A DNA stretch of 64,000 nt from Paenibacillus aestuarii (GTDB lineage Bacteria > Bacillota > Bacilli > Paenibacillales > NBRC-103111), in the NCBI RefSeq assembly GCF_027789125.1, contig NZ_JAQFVF010000092.1, forward strand, positions 124,001-188,000. The letters are read 5' to 3'. A program made the position numbers and the translations under genes. Of this stretch, positions 24,796-34,238 are shown in pieces. Under the pieces are notes generated by a model. The model was not told the origin of the DNA, made no database searches, and saw only the letters and a program-made list of their open reading frames with translations. The first letter of the stretch is position 1. The number at the start of each line of letters is the position of its first letter.

Positions 24796-25686
24796 TCATG
24801 AATGATCGATTCTTAACATACCGTTCTCTTCTTTAATTGGCAGAAATAAAGGGCGTTCGTTCGGCGTCTTGTTCGGCGTATGAATCGCCAGCATGAGCGT
24901 TCCCTCAAGCGTGCGAAATACCATCGCATGACCGCCGTCATTGCGATACAAAGCCTGCTCCTCATGCTCCCACGGGCCAAGCACGGAACCGCTTGGCGAT
25001 TTGGCGATGCCAAGCGCATACGTATTGTCGATGAAGCTCGCCCACAGCATAAGCAGTCCGCCTTCGGATGAACGCAGCAGAAAAGGACCGTCCGTTACGT
25101 AATTGTCTTGATTGTTATATTTTTCTGCGCGGAATGATGTCGGCCATGGCGCTTCAGAAGCGCTGAACAACCGCACAGGCTCTCCGATCGCACAGCGAAG
25201 CTCGGCATCGAGTCTTACTGCGCACACTTCTCCGTCTGCGACCTGCTGCCACTCATGGCAAAATACCATCCACGGATCACCGTTATCATCTACGAATAAA
25301 GTGCCGTCGAGTGAGCTCCAGTCCTGCGGGGTTACCGGACCGTCGCTGTGCGGCACGAATGGCCCCAGCAACTGATCCGATTTCAAAACAGCAGTCCCCA
25401 ACAAATGATTATCCTTCCGTCTGAAAGTAGCAAACATATAATATTTACCGTTATATGCATAAACTTCAGGCGCCCAGAAATTCGTGTCCGAGTAAAATTG
25501 CGGATCAGGGCGAAATACCGGAAACGGGCCCTCCCACGTCTGCAGATCGGCTCCGACGTAAGCGTCAAAGCCAGTTCCTTTCCCCCAAATATTTTGATCC
25601 GTACTGCCGAATAAATAATATTTCCCTTCAGATTTCACCGGAACCACGTAAGGGTCGCGAATTTGTAAATTTTTATTTTCCACCAT
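24796..25686 (-). CDS. Glycoside hydrolase family 43
   Basis: A 296-residue five-bladed beta-propeller glycosidase without signal peptide, so it probably acts on imported oligosaccharides. The catalytic base is Asp11 (IRDPYVV), the pKa-modulating Asp is in SSLDGTLFVDDNG, and NFWAPEVYAYNGKYYM is a family block. At the usual general-acid position the sequence reads VTDGPFLL, with Asp instead of the common Glu, a variant seen in some GH43 subgroups. Arabinofuranosidase or xylosidase activity is typical, but specificity cannot be read here. It is the last gene of the transporter-glycosidase run, 32 bp after the larger glycosidase. Confidence 0.88.
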   Translation of the reverse strand: MVENKNLQIRDPYVVPVKSEGKYYLFGSTDQNIWGKGTGFDAYVGADLQTWEGPFPVFRPDPQFYSDTNFWAPEVYAYNGKYYMFATFRRKDNHLLGTAVLKSDQLLGPFVPHSDGPVTPQDWSSLDGTLFVDDNGDPWMVFCHEWQQVADGEVCAVRLDAELRCAIGEPVRLFSASEAPWPTSFRAEKYNNQDNYVTDGPFLLRSSEGGLLMLWASFIDNTYALGIAKSPSGSVLGPWEHEEQALYRNDGGHAMVFRTLEGTLMLAIHTPNKTPNERPLFLPIKEENGMLRIDHS

Positions 25687-25718
25687 GTACTTCAGCCTCG
25701 CTTTTCATTAACCTTCTT

Positions 25719-27374
25719 CTATTCATAGGTAGGCGCAATAACCCCAATATCTTTTACACTTTGAAACGTTCCATTTCTGTACGCCAAATGCTCGTTGCCT
25801 TTAATCCGGATGGATAGCTCCTGCCCTTCATAGTGAACAATACCTTCAACCGTACGCACCGTCATCCCGATCAAAGCTTGAAGACGGCCCTCTCTGTCGG
25901 TCACAACGCGAACGCCATGCGGCCAAACCAGATGCTCCACCTCGTTACGATAAATGGTCGAAGCCTCCCGCGTATTCACCAGCTCATAGCGAATGCCATC
26001 CACCGTGCGGCTGTACGCCGTTGCTTCAGCAAGCTCTTCCCCGTGATCCATTGCATACGGGAGCAGACCTGTGAACCATAGACGGCCATCAAGTCTTGGC
26101 ATAATCCCGCACAGCCGCTCGACATCATCGATCAGGCAGAGCAGCGCCGGCGAATACGCCTCCGTGAAGCCTTCTTTGCCCGTCCACGGACTGAGTGTTT
26201 GCCCGAACCGGGTCATATTCGCCATCGCAGACAAGATCGGCTGCATCACCCAAGTCAGTTCTACATACCGGTCATGGTGTTCAAAAGCGTGCGGAGCCCG
26301 GATGATGCTTAAAAAATTAGAAGGGCCGGCCCAACTGTTGTAACTGGAGGATGGATCGAAGCGAGGATCGTCCATAGCGATCGACGTAAACGGATATTTA
26401 GCGAAAAACTTCCTCGTGTTCAACAAATAACTGCGCAGCGACTCATCGAAAAACGCCTGATCGCCAACTTCGCAGGCAAGCACGCGCAGCAGCACATCCG
26501 ATTGCACACGCACGAATTCATCATTGCGATCCACATCGTAAAAGAAACGATCCTGCTCATCAAAGCAATGGGCGAATAAGCTGTGCAAGCTTTCCTCCGC
26601 TTTGGCGCGCCAAACGTCGCCGTTCTCGCCTAACTCCTCGGCCATGAGCGCCAAATACGTTCGCTGGCAGAACACATTCGCCGTTAGATCAGGCGCGAGG
26701 AACGGCAAAATCGGTGAATCCGGATAGCATAGGCGCGAATCATTCAAATGCGGCGTATCCGGCACATGCCAGAAACGCGGGGACAAGTCATGCCCCGTAT
26801 CAAACGTGCCAAAGGCTTCCACACAATTCGTCCCGCGCGTATTCCGGTAGGCGGCCAGCCACGCGTCATGCCGGACCATGGCCTCATACATGGTTCGCAA
26901 AAAATCCCGAGTGCCCCCGTGAAGCTTGTAGTGGTGCCAAACGCACCTGGCCAGCGGTGTCACCATCTGAATTTGCCGGTAGGCGGCGCCGCCTGCGGTA
27001 ATTTTGTACGGCAGCTGCCCATCTTCACGCTGATATTCGGCGAATTTACTATACGTAGTCTCCGATACTGATGGCAGAAACCGTGTCAGCAGCTCGGCGT
27101 TGATCGTGCCTGTGCTTTCCATCCAGCAGCCCAAATAAATGCCGCCTTCATGCAGGATCGGCGCTTCTCCGAGCGTGGGCACGATGCAATCCAGCAGCTT
27201 GCCGATCGCGGTGTAATAGACGCTCTCCAGCTTGTCGCCGCCGCTTGTGGCAAATTTCACGCCTGAACGTTTCCACTCGTCAAGGACAACGGAATCGGAC
27301 GGCTTCTTCAGCTCCCCTATGCTATGTTCAAGCTCGATTCCGCGAAGTCGATTCAATACGGAAGATTCATTCAT
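25719..27374 (-). CDS. Predicted alpha/alpha-barrel glycosidase (MGH1/GH63-like)
   Basis: A 551-residue cytoplasmic protein rich in aromatic helices, typical of (alpha/alpha)6 glycosidases related to GH63, GH37 and mannosylglycerate hydrolases. Blocks include GIYLGCWMESTGTINAELL, QREDGQLPYKIT, ECWxxGH-like FDTGHDLSPRFWHVP and SYNSWAGPSNFLSI. I could not assign a GH number with confidence. The gene starts at ATG 27374 (AGAGG eight bases before). An upstream in-frame codon would overlap the binding-protein stop. It sits between the sugar-binding protein and the GH43 gene, so it most likely cleaves the same imported oligosaccharide. Confidence 0.75.
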   Translation of the reverse strand: MNESSVLNRLRGIELEHSIGELKKPSDSVVLDEWKRSGVKFATSGGDKLESVYYTAIGKLLDCIVPTLGEAPILHEGGIYLGCWMESTGTINAELLTRFLPSVSETTYSKFAEYQREDGQLPYKITAGGAAYRQIQMVTPLARCVWHHYKLHGGTRDFLRTMYEAMVRHDAWLAAYRNTRGTNCVEAFGTFDTGHDLSPRFWHVPDTPHLNDSRLCYPDSPILPFLAPDLTANVFCQRTYLALMAEELGENGDVWRAKAEESLHSLFAHCFDEQDRFFYDVDRNDEFVRVQSDVLLRVLACEVGDQAFFDESLRSYLLNTRKFFAKYPFTSIAMDDPRFDPSSSYNSWAGPSNFLSIIRAPHAFEHHDRYVELTWVMQPILSAMANMTRFGQTLSPWTGKEGFTEAYSPALLCLIDDVERLCGIMPRLDGRLWFTGLLPYAMDHGEELAEATAYSRTVDGIRYELVNTREASTIYRNEVEHLVWPHGVRVVTDREGRLQALIGMTVRTVEGIVHYEGQELSIRIKGNEHLAYRNGTFQSVKDIGVIAPTYE

Positions 27375-27448
27375 CTCGTCAGCCTCTTTTCTGCGTTGAG
27401 CAAAGAAGCAGACTGCCGCTCGGCAGCCCGCTTCTTGAGCAAGCTTCA

Positions 27449-28786
27449 TTATTTATTGTTATTGAAAATTTTCACAGTACCGCTATAGAAATCCTCTACG
27501 CCTTTGTTGACATCTTTCTTGCCGAAGCCGATTTCCTGCACCGTCGTCTCGAACAGCTTCGAGAACTCCGTGAAGCCCGGAGGGTTGTAGCTGATTTTAA
27601 ACGATTCCTTCTTCGTCGCTTCAGATACGCGGCTCGTATAGTCGTAGATGATCTGCTCCACCGGATTCGCATCTTTTTTCAACAAATCGCGCATTTTGGA
27701 CGTAACGGGAACACCGCGGTCATTGCCCAAAATTTTGGCTGCATCTGGATCATTGATGAAGTAGTTCATCAGCATGGCGACTTCTTTCGGATGCTTCGTC
27801 TTCGCGTAGCCCGACAAGCCTTGGCTGGATTCGAAAACAACACCAGTACCTTTCGGACCGCGCGGCAGCTGCACAAGCGCCAATTTGTCCTGGATCAAAT
27901 TCTGATGCGCGACAAGCTGGTTCGAGGCGAGCAAGCTCATGGCCACTTTGCCGGTCACGACAAGCGATTTGCTCGTATCAGAGGCCGGGTTGGAGACCGC
28001 CAATTCAGGGGTAACAACACCGCCGTCTTTTGTCATTTTATCCCATAGTTGGAACCATTCCAGCGCATCCTGTTTCTCAAAGCCCAGCTTGCTGTTGTCC
28101 ATATCATAGAGCTGTTTGCCCCGCTGCTTAAGGAAAATGTCCATGCCATCCACGGTGAAATTGTAGGTTCCGAAAACATCCTTACCAAGCTTTTGCGATA
28201 TTTCCTTGCTGATCCGGCCATAATCATCCCAGCTCCAGCCATCCTGCGGAACCGGCATGCCGGCCTTTTTGAACAGCTCCGTATTCACCACAATCCCGCG
28301 GGCATTCGCTCCGGCAGATACGTGCAGCAGTTTGTTTTTAAACGTGCCGTATTCAATCATCGTTTTGTCCATATCGCTGAGGTCCAGCTCTTTACCTACA
28401 TACGGGTCAAGCTCGAGCAGCACGCCTTTGTTGGCGTAGTCGACGACGTTGCCGCCAAGGAAGAACACGTCCGGCGCCGTTCCAGAAGCAAGCTGCGTAT
28501 TCAGCTTGTCGAAATAGCCTGAGCTCGGTGCGAACTCGCCGACAACTTTGATGTTCGGGTTCTTCTCTTCGAATTTGCGCAGCGCTTCGTTCGTTTTATC
28601 CGCCCTTTTTTGATCGCCCCACCACATGATCCGCAGTTCAACAGACTCTGCCTTGGTGTCTTTGCCGCCAACCGCCGCAGCTGCACCAGGTGTGCTATTC
28701 GCCGGACTGCTGCCGGTCCCGGATGAACAAGCGGTCGTAACCGCCATCATAATCGCCATCGAAGATACGAGTAAACGTTTTTTCAT
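27449..28786 (-). CDS. ABC sugar transporter substrate-binding lipoprotein
   Basis: A 445-residue CUT1-type extracellular solute-binding protein. The signal peptide ends in a lipobox (VTTAC, lipidated Cys20), followed by a Ser/Gly/Ala-rich linker and a family 1 binding fold (LRIMWWGDQKRAD near residue 52, APDVFFLGGN near 110). It captures an oligosaccharide at the outer membrane face for the two permeases encoded immediately upstream. No ATPase gene is present in the run, which is common because one MsmX-type ATPase energises many such importers in Bacillales. Ligand unknown, but GH43 and arabinose-type genes nearby suggest a hemicellulose or pectin side-chain fragment. Confidence 0.93.
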   Translation of the reverse strand: MKKRLLVSSMAIMMAVTTACSSGTGSSPANSTPGAAAAVGGKDTKAESVELRIMWWGDQKRADKTNEALRKFEEKNPNIKVVGEFAPSSGYFDKLNTQLASGTAPDVFFLGGNVVDYANKGVLLELDPYVGKELDLSDMDKTMIEYGTFKNKLLHVSAGANARGIVVNTELFKKAGMPVPQDGWSWDDYGRISKEISQKLGKDVFGTYNFTVDGMDIFLKQRGKQLYDMDNSKLGFEKQDALEWFQLWDKMTKDGGVVTPELAVSNPASDTSKSLVVTGKVAMSLLASNQLVAHQNLIQDKLALVQLPRGPKGTGVVFESSQGLSGYAKTKHPKEVAMLMNYFINDPDAAKILGNDRGVPVTSKMRDLLKKDANPVEQIIYDYTSRVSEATKKESFKISYNPPGFTEFSKLFETTVQEIGFGKKDVNKGVEDFYSGTVKIFNNNK

Positions 28787-28826
28787 GTGCTTGTCTCCCC
28801 CAAAGTGTAAATTCGTAAGCTTCTGC

Positions 28827-29666
28827 TTATTTCAAGCCTGTCGTCGCAATGCCATCGAGGAAATACTTTTGGAACGACAGGAAAATCGCCATAATCGGCA
28901 CCAGCGATAAGACAGACATTGCCAGCAGCGCGCCCCAATCGGACGCTCCCGAAGGATCGAACAACGAGCGGATGCCCAGCTGAACGGTGAAAAGCTTAAT
29001 ATTGTTCAAATAAATCATTTGACTGAAGAAATCGTCCCATGTCCAAATGAACGTAAAGATCGCTGTCGTGATCAACGCTGGAACCAATAGCGGCATGATA
29101 ATCCGAAAATAAATCTGCCCTTGTCCGCAGCCATCGATGGTTGCGCTTTCATCCAACTCTTTCGGGATACCGCGAATGAATTGCACCATCAGGAGGATGA
29201 AGAATGAGTCGTGAGCGAGCCATTTTGGCATAATCAACGGCAAATAAGTGTTAATCCACTCCAGCTTATTGTAGATGATGTATTGCGGAACTAAGGTAAC
29301 GTGATAAGGAAGCATGATGGTCACCAGCATAAGGCTGAACCAGAGTTTTTTGAAACGGAATTCCAGTCTGGCAAAGGCATATGCCGCAAACGAGCAAGTG
29401 ATAATGTTCCCCAGCACCGAAAGCACCGATATTTGCGCAGAATTGAGGAAAAAGCGGCCGAATGTCGTGCCTTGGAGACCTTTCCAGCCATTAACGTAAT
29501 TGGCGAAAGTCACTTCTTTGGGCCAAAGGCTCGTGTCGGAGAAAATCAGCTGATTCGGCTTAATGGAGCTGCTTAGCAGCCAAAGCACCGGATAAAGCAT
29601 GAGCAGCCCGAAGGCAATGATCAGCGCGTGCTTGACGACACGGATATAATTTGCTCTTACAGCCAT
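28827..29666 (-). CDS. Carbohydrate ABC transporter permease (MalG type)
   Basis: A 279-residue inner-membrane subunit with six predicted membrane helices. The EAA loop is visible as ELDESATIDGCGQGQIYFRI near residue 180, where the ATPase docks. It partners with the MalF-type permease encoded 5 bp upstream. The ATG at 29666, nine bases after a G-rich ribosome site, was chosen over the in-frame GTG at 29675. The last residues (GIATTGLK) match the conserved C-terminus of the family. Confidence 0.93.
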   Translation of the reverse strand: MAVRANYIRVVKHALIIAFGLLMLYPVLWLLSSSIKPNQLIFSDTSLWPKEVTFANYVNGWKGLQGTTFGRFFLNSAQISVLSVLGNIITCSFAAYAFARLEFRFKKLWFSLMLVTIMLPYHVTLVPQYIIYNKLEWINTYLPLIMPKWLAHDSFFILLMVQFIRGIPKELDESATIDGCGQGQIYFRIIMPLLVPALITTAIFTFIWTWDDFFSQMIYLNNIKLFTVQLGIRSLFDPSGASDWGALLAMSVLSLVPIMAIFLSFQKYFLDGIATTGLK

Positions 29667-29671
29667 CCTCG

Positions 29672-30589
29672 TCACCCCCTCTCATCCTTGCCGTCGCCGT
29701 AAAATACCCAGTATTTCGAGGTAATGAACACGACAGCGGTCAAGATGCCGATAATGACGAGCATGATCCAAGCCAGCGCGGATGCATAGCCCATATCGAA
29801 GAAGGAAAACCCTTTCAAATACAAGTACAGCGTATAAAACAGCGTCGAGTCGACGGGTCCTCCACGTCCGTCACCGATGACATAACCAGGCGTGAACACT
29901 TGGAAAGAATTGATGATGCTCATGACCAGATTGAAAAAAATAACCGGTGACAGCAGCGGCAGCGTGATTTGGAAAAACTGGCGCACTTTTCCCGCTCCGT
30001 CCACCTGCGAAGCCTCATAGAGATCAGCGGGCACTTGCTTCAAGCCGGCGAGAAAAATAACCATCGCCGATCCGAACTGCCAAACGGACAATGTCACGAT
30101 CGTGTACAAAATATAATCGGGATGAGCGACCCAGGATGGTCCCTTAATGCCGAACCAGCTGAGCGCCTGATTGAACAGACCGTCGCCGTCAAAAATTTTC
30201 CGCCATACGATCGCAATCGCTACACTGCCGCCAAGCAGGGAAGGAATATAGTAGACGGTTCTGTAAACACCTAGTGCACGGATGCCCTTATTTAGCGCCA
30301 TGGCCACCAGCAAGGCAAAAATGAGGCGCAACGGTACGGACCAGATGACGTACTGAAACGTCACGGCTAGCGAGTGGTAGAACAATTTGTCCTCCGAGAA
30401 AATTTGGGCGTAGTTATCGAACCCCAGCCATCTCGGTGCGTTCAATAAATTGAACTTGGTAAGCGACAGATAGAACGAGCCAAGCATAGGCCCTAAGGTG
30501 AGACAAAAAAAGCCGAGCAGCCAGGGCAGCAAAAACAGGTATGCTGTGCGATTTTGCTGCCACTGGATTGATTTACGCAGTGTTTGCAT
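29672..30589 (-). CDS. Carbohydrate ABC transporter permease (MalF type)
   Basis: A 305-residue permease with six membrane helices and a long first periplasmic loop. The EAA motif reads ADLYEASQVDGAGKVRQFF near residue 195. It is the first transporter gene after the response regulator, with 75 bp between them that could hold a regulated promoter for the import operon. It forms the channel together with the MalG-type subunit. Confidence 0.93.
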   Translation of the reverse strand: MQTLRKSIQWQQNRTAYLFLLPWLLGFFCLTLGPMLGSFYLSLTKFNLLNAPRWLGFDNYAQIFSEDKLFYHSLAVTFQYVIWSVPLRLIFALLVAMALNKGIRALGVYRTVYYIPSLLGGSVAIAIVWRKIFDGDGLFNQALSWFGIKGPSWVAHPDYILYTIVTLSVWQFGSAMVIFLAGLKQVPADLYEASQVDGAGKVRQFFQITLPLLSPVIFFNLVMSIINSFQVFTPGYVIGDGRGGPVDSTLFYTLYLYLKGFSFFDMGYASALAWIMLVIIGILTAVVFITSKYWVFYGDGKDERG

Positions 30590-30664
30590 GGAAGCCGCCT
30601 CCCGTCATGAGTATCTTTGAAGTAAGTAAGATCATCATAAAAGATATTGTGACGGGCATGAATG

Positions 30665-32275
30665 CTATTTTTTCGGCAATCCGCTTATAATTTTTTCAGG
30701 TAACTTTTGCCGGAATTCGGAAGGCGATACTCCGTACATTTTTTTAAATTTGGCGCTGAAGTAGCTGGCATTGGAAAAGCCGGTCAGTTCGGCAATGTCC
30801 CATAAGTTTAGGCTCGTCTCCTGCAGCAAATGGCTGGCTTCCGCCATGCGCACATCGGTCATATACTGCACGAAAGGTTTACCCACATTGGCTTTGAACA
30901 GCTCGGAGAAGTAAGTCGGATTATAGTTAAACCTCTCGGCAAGCATGGTTAAATTGAGATCATACATATAATTCTCGTCAATGTACCTCTTCGCTGATTG
31001 AATGACGGAGCTGTCAGAGTCCTCTGGTTCGACTTCTACGCTGCGACTGATTTTGGAAGCCAATCTGGATAGAAAATGCTCCGCCTTCTCCACCGTATCG
31101 AGACTGCGCACATACTCAGGCAATAGCCACAGCTGGTCCGCACCCTCCAGCGGAATTCGTGCTGCATACGCCATGGCGTCCAGCAACAAATAGAGCTGTA
31201 GGATCAGCTTCACAAAGCGGGCCTTCGATTCCAGGAACGCATCCTTTAATTCCTTGCGGACCAGCTCCTGAAAAAGCAGGAACTCACCCTTGGCCAAGCT
31301 GCGCTGAATCACCTTCAGCGATTCCTCGGCCAACGCGGACCTGCCTGCGGTTCCCTGCTCGACCGTACCGCTAAGCTCCATTTCCTTTAAATTCCAATCG
31401 AGCAATGCGGATACGAATCCTTCCTTCCACTGCTCCAGCACCGCCACTGGCTGCCCCATGCCAACAACGGGCTGAAACCCCAAATGTTCGGCCACACAGG
31501 CACGGAGTTCATCGGCAAACTTCCACGGATCGCTCTCACTTTCTTTCACAATGAAGTGCATTAGACTCGGATAGTTGGCATCGCGAAACACCTGCGGCTG
31601 CACAGGCGAAGCCTCGGCGAACTCTCTGCACATCAATTCGAACGGCATGCGAAGCTTTTCCGGCGAGCGTTCAAGCGAGGCAGCATGTCCAGACCGCTCG
31701 ATCAGACCTGCGGTCAAGAAGCGGACACGGTCCGCCTCCCAGCTGTCCAGTTGAAAAAGCTTGGCCCGCTCGCGGACCATCCGCTCCTGCTCCCCGAACT
31801 CATCCTTGACAAGCTGGACGATAAAATGCTCCTTCATCTCCTTATAATACTGGCTCAGCCGCCACTGGATGGCTGCCTGCTGATCCTGATTGCTTCGTTG
31901 ATTGTCGAGTTCCTTCTTCACTTGCAAGAGCGCTGTCTTCAGTTCCTCGCGGGAGACGGGCTTCAGCAAGTAATCACGCGCATGATGGCGCACGGCCGCT
32001 TTGGCATAATGAATATCCTCGTACCCAGTCAGGACAATCACTTTCAACAACGGATATTGCTCTTGGCAAGCCTCCAAAAAAGTAACGCCATTCATCACCG
32101 GCATATTCATATCCGTGATGACGATATCAATTGCCTCGTTCGCCAGTACAGCAAGCGCCTCCGTCCCATTGGCGGCCTCACCCGCTATCGTTAACCGCAG
32201 TTCCGTCCAATCCACCTTCAAAAGCAAACCTTGGCGAATCTCAGGTTCATCATCCACAATCAGTACGCGATACAT
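30665..32275 (-). CDS. YesN-type response regulator with AraC DNA-binding domain
   Basis: A 536-residue regulator. An N-terminal receiver domain (VLIVDDEPEIRQG) carries phosphoacceptor Asp55 in DIVITDMNMPVMNG. A variable middle region spans about 150-430, and a C-terminal AraC/XylS double helix-turn-helix ends the protein (YNPTYFSELFKANVGKPFVQ, then GFSNASYFSAKFKKMYGVSP). The start at 32275 has GGAGGAGG eight bases upstream. The frame is open much further, but that sequence encodes the sensor kinase in another frame. It overlaps the end of the kinase gene by 26 bp. It probably activates the downstream ABC importer and glycosidases. Confidence 0.95.
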   Translation of the reverse strand: MYRVLIVDDEPEIRQGLLLKVDWTELRLTIAGEAANGTEALAVLANEAIDIVITDMNMPVMNGVTFLEACQEQYPLLKVIVLTGYEDIHYAKAAVRHHARDYLLKPVSREELKTALLQVKKELDNQRSNQDQQAAIQWRLSQYYKEMKEHFIVQLVKDEFGEQERMVRERAKLFQLDSWEADRVRFLTAGLIERSGHAASLERSPEKLRMPFELMCREFAEASPVQPQVFRDANYPSLMHFIVKESESDPWKFADELRACVAEHLGFQPVVGMGQPVAVLEQWKEGFVSALLDWNLKEMELSGTVEQGTAGRSALAEESLKVIQRSLAKGEFLLFQELVRKELKDAFLESKARFVKLILQLYLLLDAMAYAARIPLEGADQLWLLPEYVRSLDTVEKAEHFLSRLASKISRSVEVEPEDSDSSVIQSAKRYIDENYMYDLNLTMLAERFNYNPTYFSELFKANVGKPFVQYMTDVRMAEASHLLQETSLNLWDIAELTGFSNASYFSAKFKKMYGVSPSEFRQKLPEKIISGLPKK

Positions 32276-34073
32276 CTTGAAGTCCTCCTCCCGGCATAGG
32301 CAGTATGAGTGCAAGGCAAGTTCCTTGACCCGGCTCAGCATCGATCTGAAAAGCAAACCGCGCGCCGTAATACAACCGGCACCTGCCAAGCACATTGCGC
32401 AGCCCGATTTGCTTGGATCGGCTTCGCAGCAGATCGGCAAACTGGGGATTAGCTGACTCCGCTTGCAGCTGTTCCACCATGTCGGCCGCAATGCCCGGCC
32501 CGTTATCCCGAACGACCAGGTGAACCGCATCGCGATCCCGCTGGACACGGATGAACACCTTCGCTTCCGGCTGCTGGGCGAAACTGTATTTGACTGCATT
32601 TTCGATAAGCGGTTGTAAAATAAATTTGGTGACCTCCAGCCGGTCAAGCTCACCTTCCTCTTCCAGCTCGATTTGCAGCTTATCGCCAAAACGGATTTTC
32701 AAAATGGATATATAATAACGCGCATACATGACTTCCTCTTTGAGCGCAATCACATCGTCGCTAATGCGCAGCGAAAAACGCAGCATTTTACCCAAGGCAT
32801 GAATGACATCTACCGTATCGTCCGTGCGCTTCTGCATCGCCAAGCTGCTGAGCAGCTCGAGCGTATTAAACAGAAAATGCGGATTAATCTGCATCAGCAG
32901 CGCTTTGTACTCGGCCTGCTGCCTGAGCAGCTTGTGCTCGAACTCCGTCTTGATATGGTAGCGAAGCTGACTCACCATGTTGCGGAACGTCAATGTTACG
33001 TAGCCAACCTCGTCATGCACACGTGTGTCAGGTTGAATCCGCTGTTCCGCACCAGCAAAGTCGCCCTTTTGCACATAGCGCATTGCTGAAGCTAGGCGGG
33101 ACAACGGCTTGGTGATCCCATGCGACAGCCACGTGGCCGCCGAGATCGCGAGGACAAGCAGCACGATGGCTAACATAAGCATCGAGTTGCGTAGCTTGTT
33201 CAGCTTGGCGAACAGATCCTCCTCCGAGACGACGCCGACGAGTATCCAGTTGTTGAGCTTTAGCTTGGTATAGACCAGCACCTCACTGGACGCGCGTACA
33301 TTTTGCAAATAAATAACTCCCTGTTTCTCGGGATTGTTGCGGATCGCTGCGATTTGAGCGGCAGCCTCCGGATGAGTAGCGTATTCCCGCTGACCTAGTA
33401 TGGGCTGTCCATTCTGATCTAGCAAAAAGATCGTTCCTTGCTCTCCCAGATGGATCCGATTCAAAGGCTCCAGAAAGAAATCTGCACTGACATTCACTTT
33501 CATCATCGTTCTCGCCTTCGTCGGCTCAAACGTGCCGATCGGCATCAGCAGCGAGACGACTTGATTGGGGTTGGAACGGCTCGTTTCGACAGGGTCGTCA
33601 TGCGCTGGCGCCCATTGAATGCCTCGCTGCATAAAGTCGGTATACCACTGCGAATTTTTAAAATGGGTATCGGCCGCGATCTGATTATACGCGCTGACCC
33701 ACAGCCCTTCCTGGCGGTAAACGGTTACAGATGAAACGCTGGAATAGCTGTTGGTCGTTTGCGTCAGAAATTGGCTCATGTTAATATTGGCCAGCATTTT
33801 TTCGCCAGCGGATAAGGCAGGATCGGATAAGGCCGTATCCCAAGTTTTCGTTCTGTCGCTGTTGAACACAATCGATGACAAGTCATAAATATGGCTGAGC
33901 GCCATGTTGACGAACGAGCTGTACTCGTCCATTTTCTCAAAGGCGGATGACTCGATATAGGAACGAATCATCGACCTTGATTCATGAAATAGGAGAAGCG
34001 ACATCGTCCCGAACGAGAAGACGAGCAGAAGCACGAAGAATACGATTAAGCGTCTTTTGAACGAATACAGCAT
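32250..34073 (-). CDS. YesM-type sensor histidine kinase
   Basis: A 607-residue membrane kinase. Helix 1 spans about residues 8-30, a large extracellular Cache-like sensor 30-295, helix 2 about 297-317, a HAMP linker to about 370, then the LytS/YesM-type kinase core with phospho-accepting His399 in QINPHFLFNTLE. The ATP-binding blocks are LILQPLIENAVKY-like (FILQPLIENAVKYS) and VRDNGPGI. Such kinases often sense sugars directly or through the binding protein of the adjacent ABC importer. The start at 34073 is six bases after GAGGGG. It is the first gene of the polysaccharide-use run reading to 24.8 kb. Confidence 0.94.
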   Translation of the reverse strand: MLYSFKRRLIVFFVLLLVFSFGTMSLLLFHESRSMIRSYIESSAFEKMDEYSSFVNMALSHIYDLSSIVFNSDRTKTWDTALSDPALSAGEKMLANINMSQFLTQTTNSYSSVSSVTVYRQEGLWVSAYNQIAADTHFKNSQWYTDFMQRGIQWAPAHDDPVETSRSNPNQVVSLLMPIGTFEPTKARTMMKVNVSADFFLEPLNRIHLGEQGTIFLLDQNGQPILGQREYATHPEAAAQIAAIRNNPEKQGVIYLQNVRASSEVLVYTKLKLNNWILVGVVSEEDLFAKLNKLRNSMLMLAIVLLVLAISAATWLSHGITKPLSRLASAMRYVQKGDFAGAEQRIQPDTRVHDEVGYVTLTFRNMVSQLRYHIKTEFEHKLLRQQAEYKALLMQINPHFLFNTLELLSSLAMQKRTDDTVDVIHALGKMLRFSLRISDDVIALKEEVMYARYYISILKIRFGDKLQIELEEEGELDRLEVTKFILQPLIENAVKYSFAQQPEAKVFIRVQRDRDAVHLVVRDNGPGIAADMVEQLQAESANPQFADLLRSRSKQIGLRNVLGRCRLYYGARFAFQIDAEPGQGTCLALILPMPGGGLQDVSRTDCG

Positions 34074-34238
34074 AAGCATCCCCTCATTGTCCCATGCGTG
34101 CGGTTTTTGTACATTATAGACCACCTCAAAGTGAAAGGGAATGAGAAATTGCGGGGATGCATGATGCCAAATGGAAAAATATGGATTAACAGGCCATTTA
34201 TCCGCAAGCCGATATTCATGTCGACGTGCAGACGACCA

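Noticed and set aside
28764..28784. AAACGTTT-like sequence near the start of the sugar-binding protein gene
   Set aside because: It lies inside coding sequence and lacks symmetry beyond the core. It is a product of the Lys-Arg codons, not an operator.
30665..32689. Longer form of the response regulator, extended by 138 codons at the front
   Set aside because: The extension encodes the sensor kinase C-terminus in another frame. The ribosome site and the receiver-domain start place the gene start at 32275.
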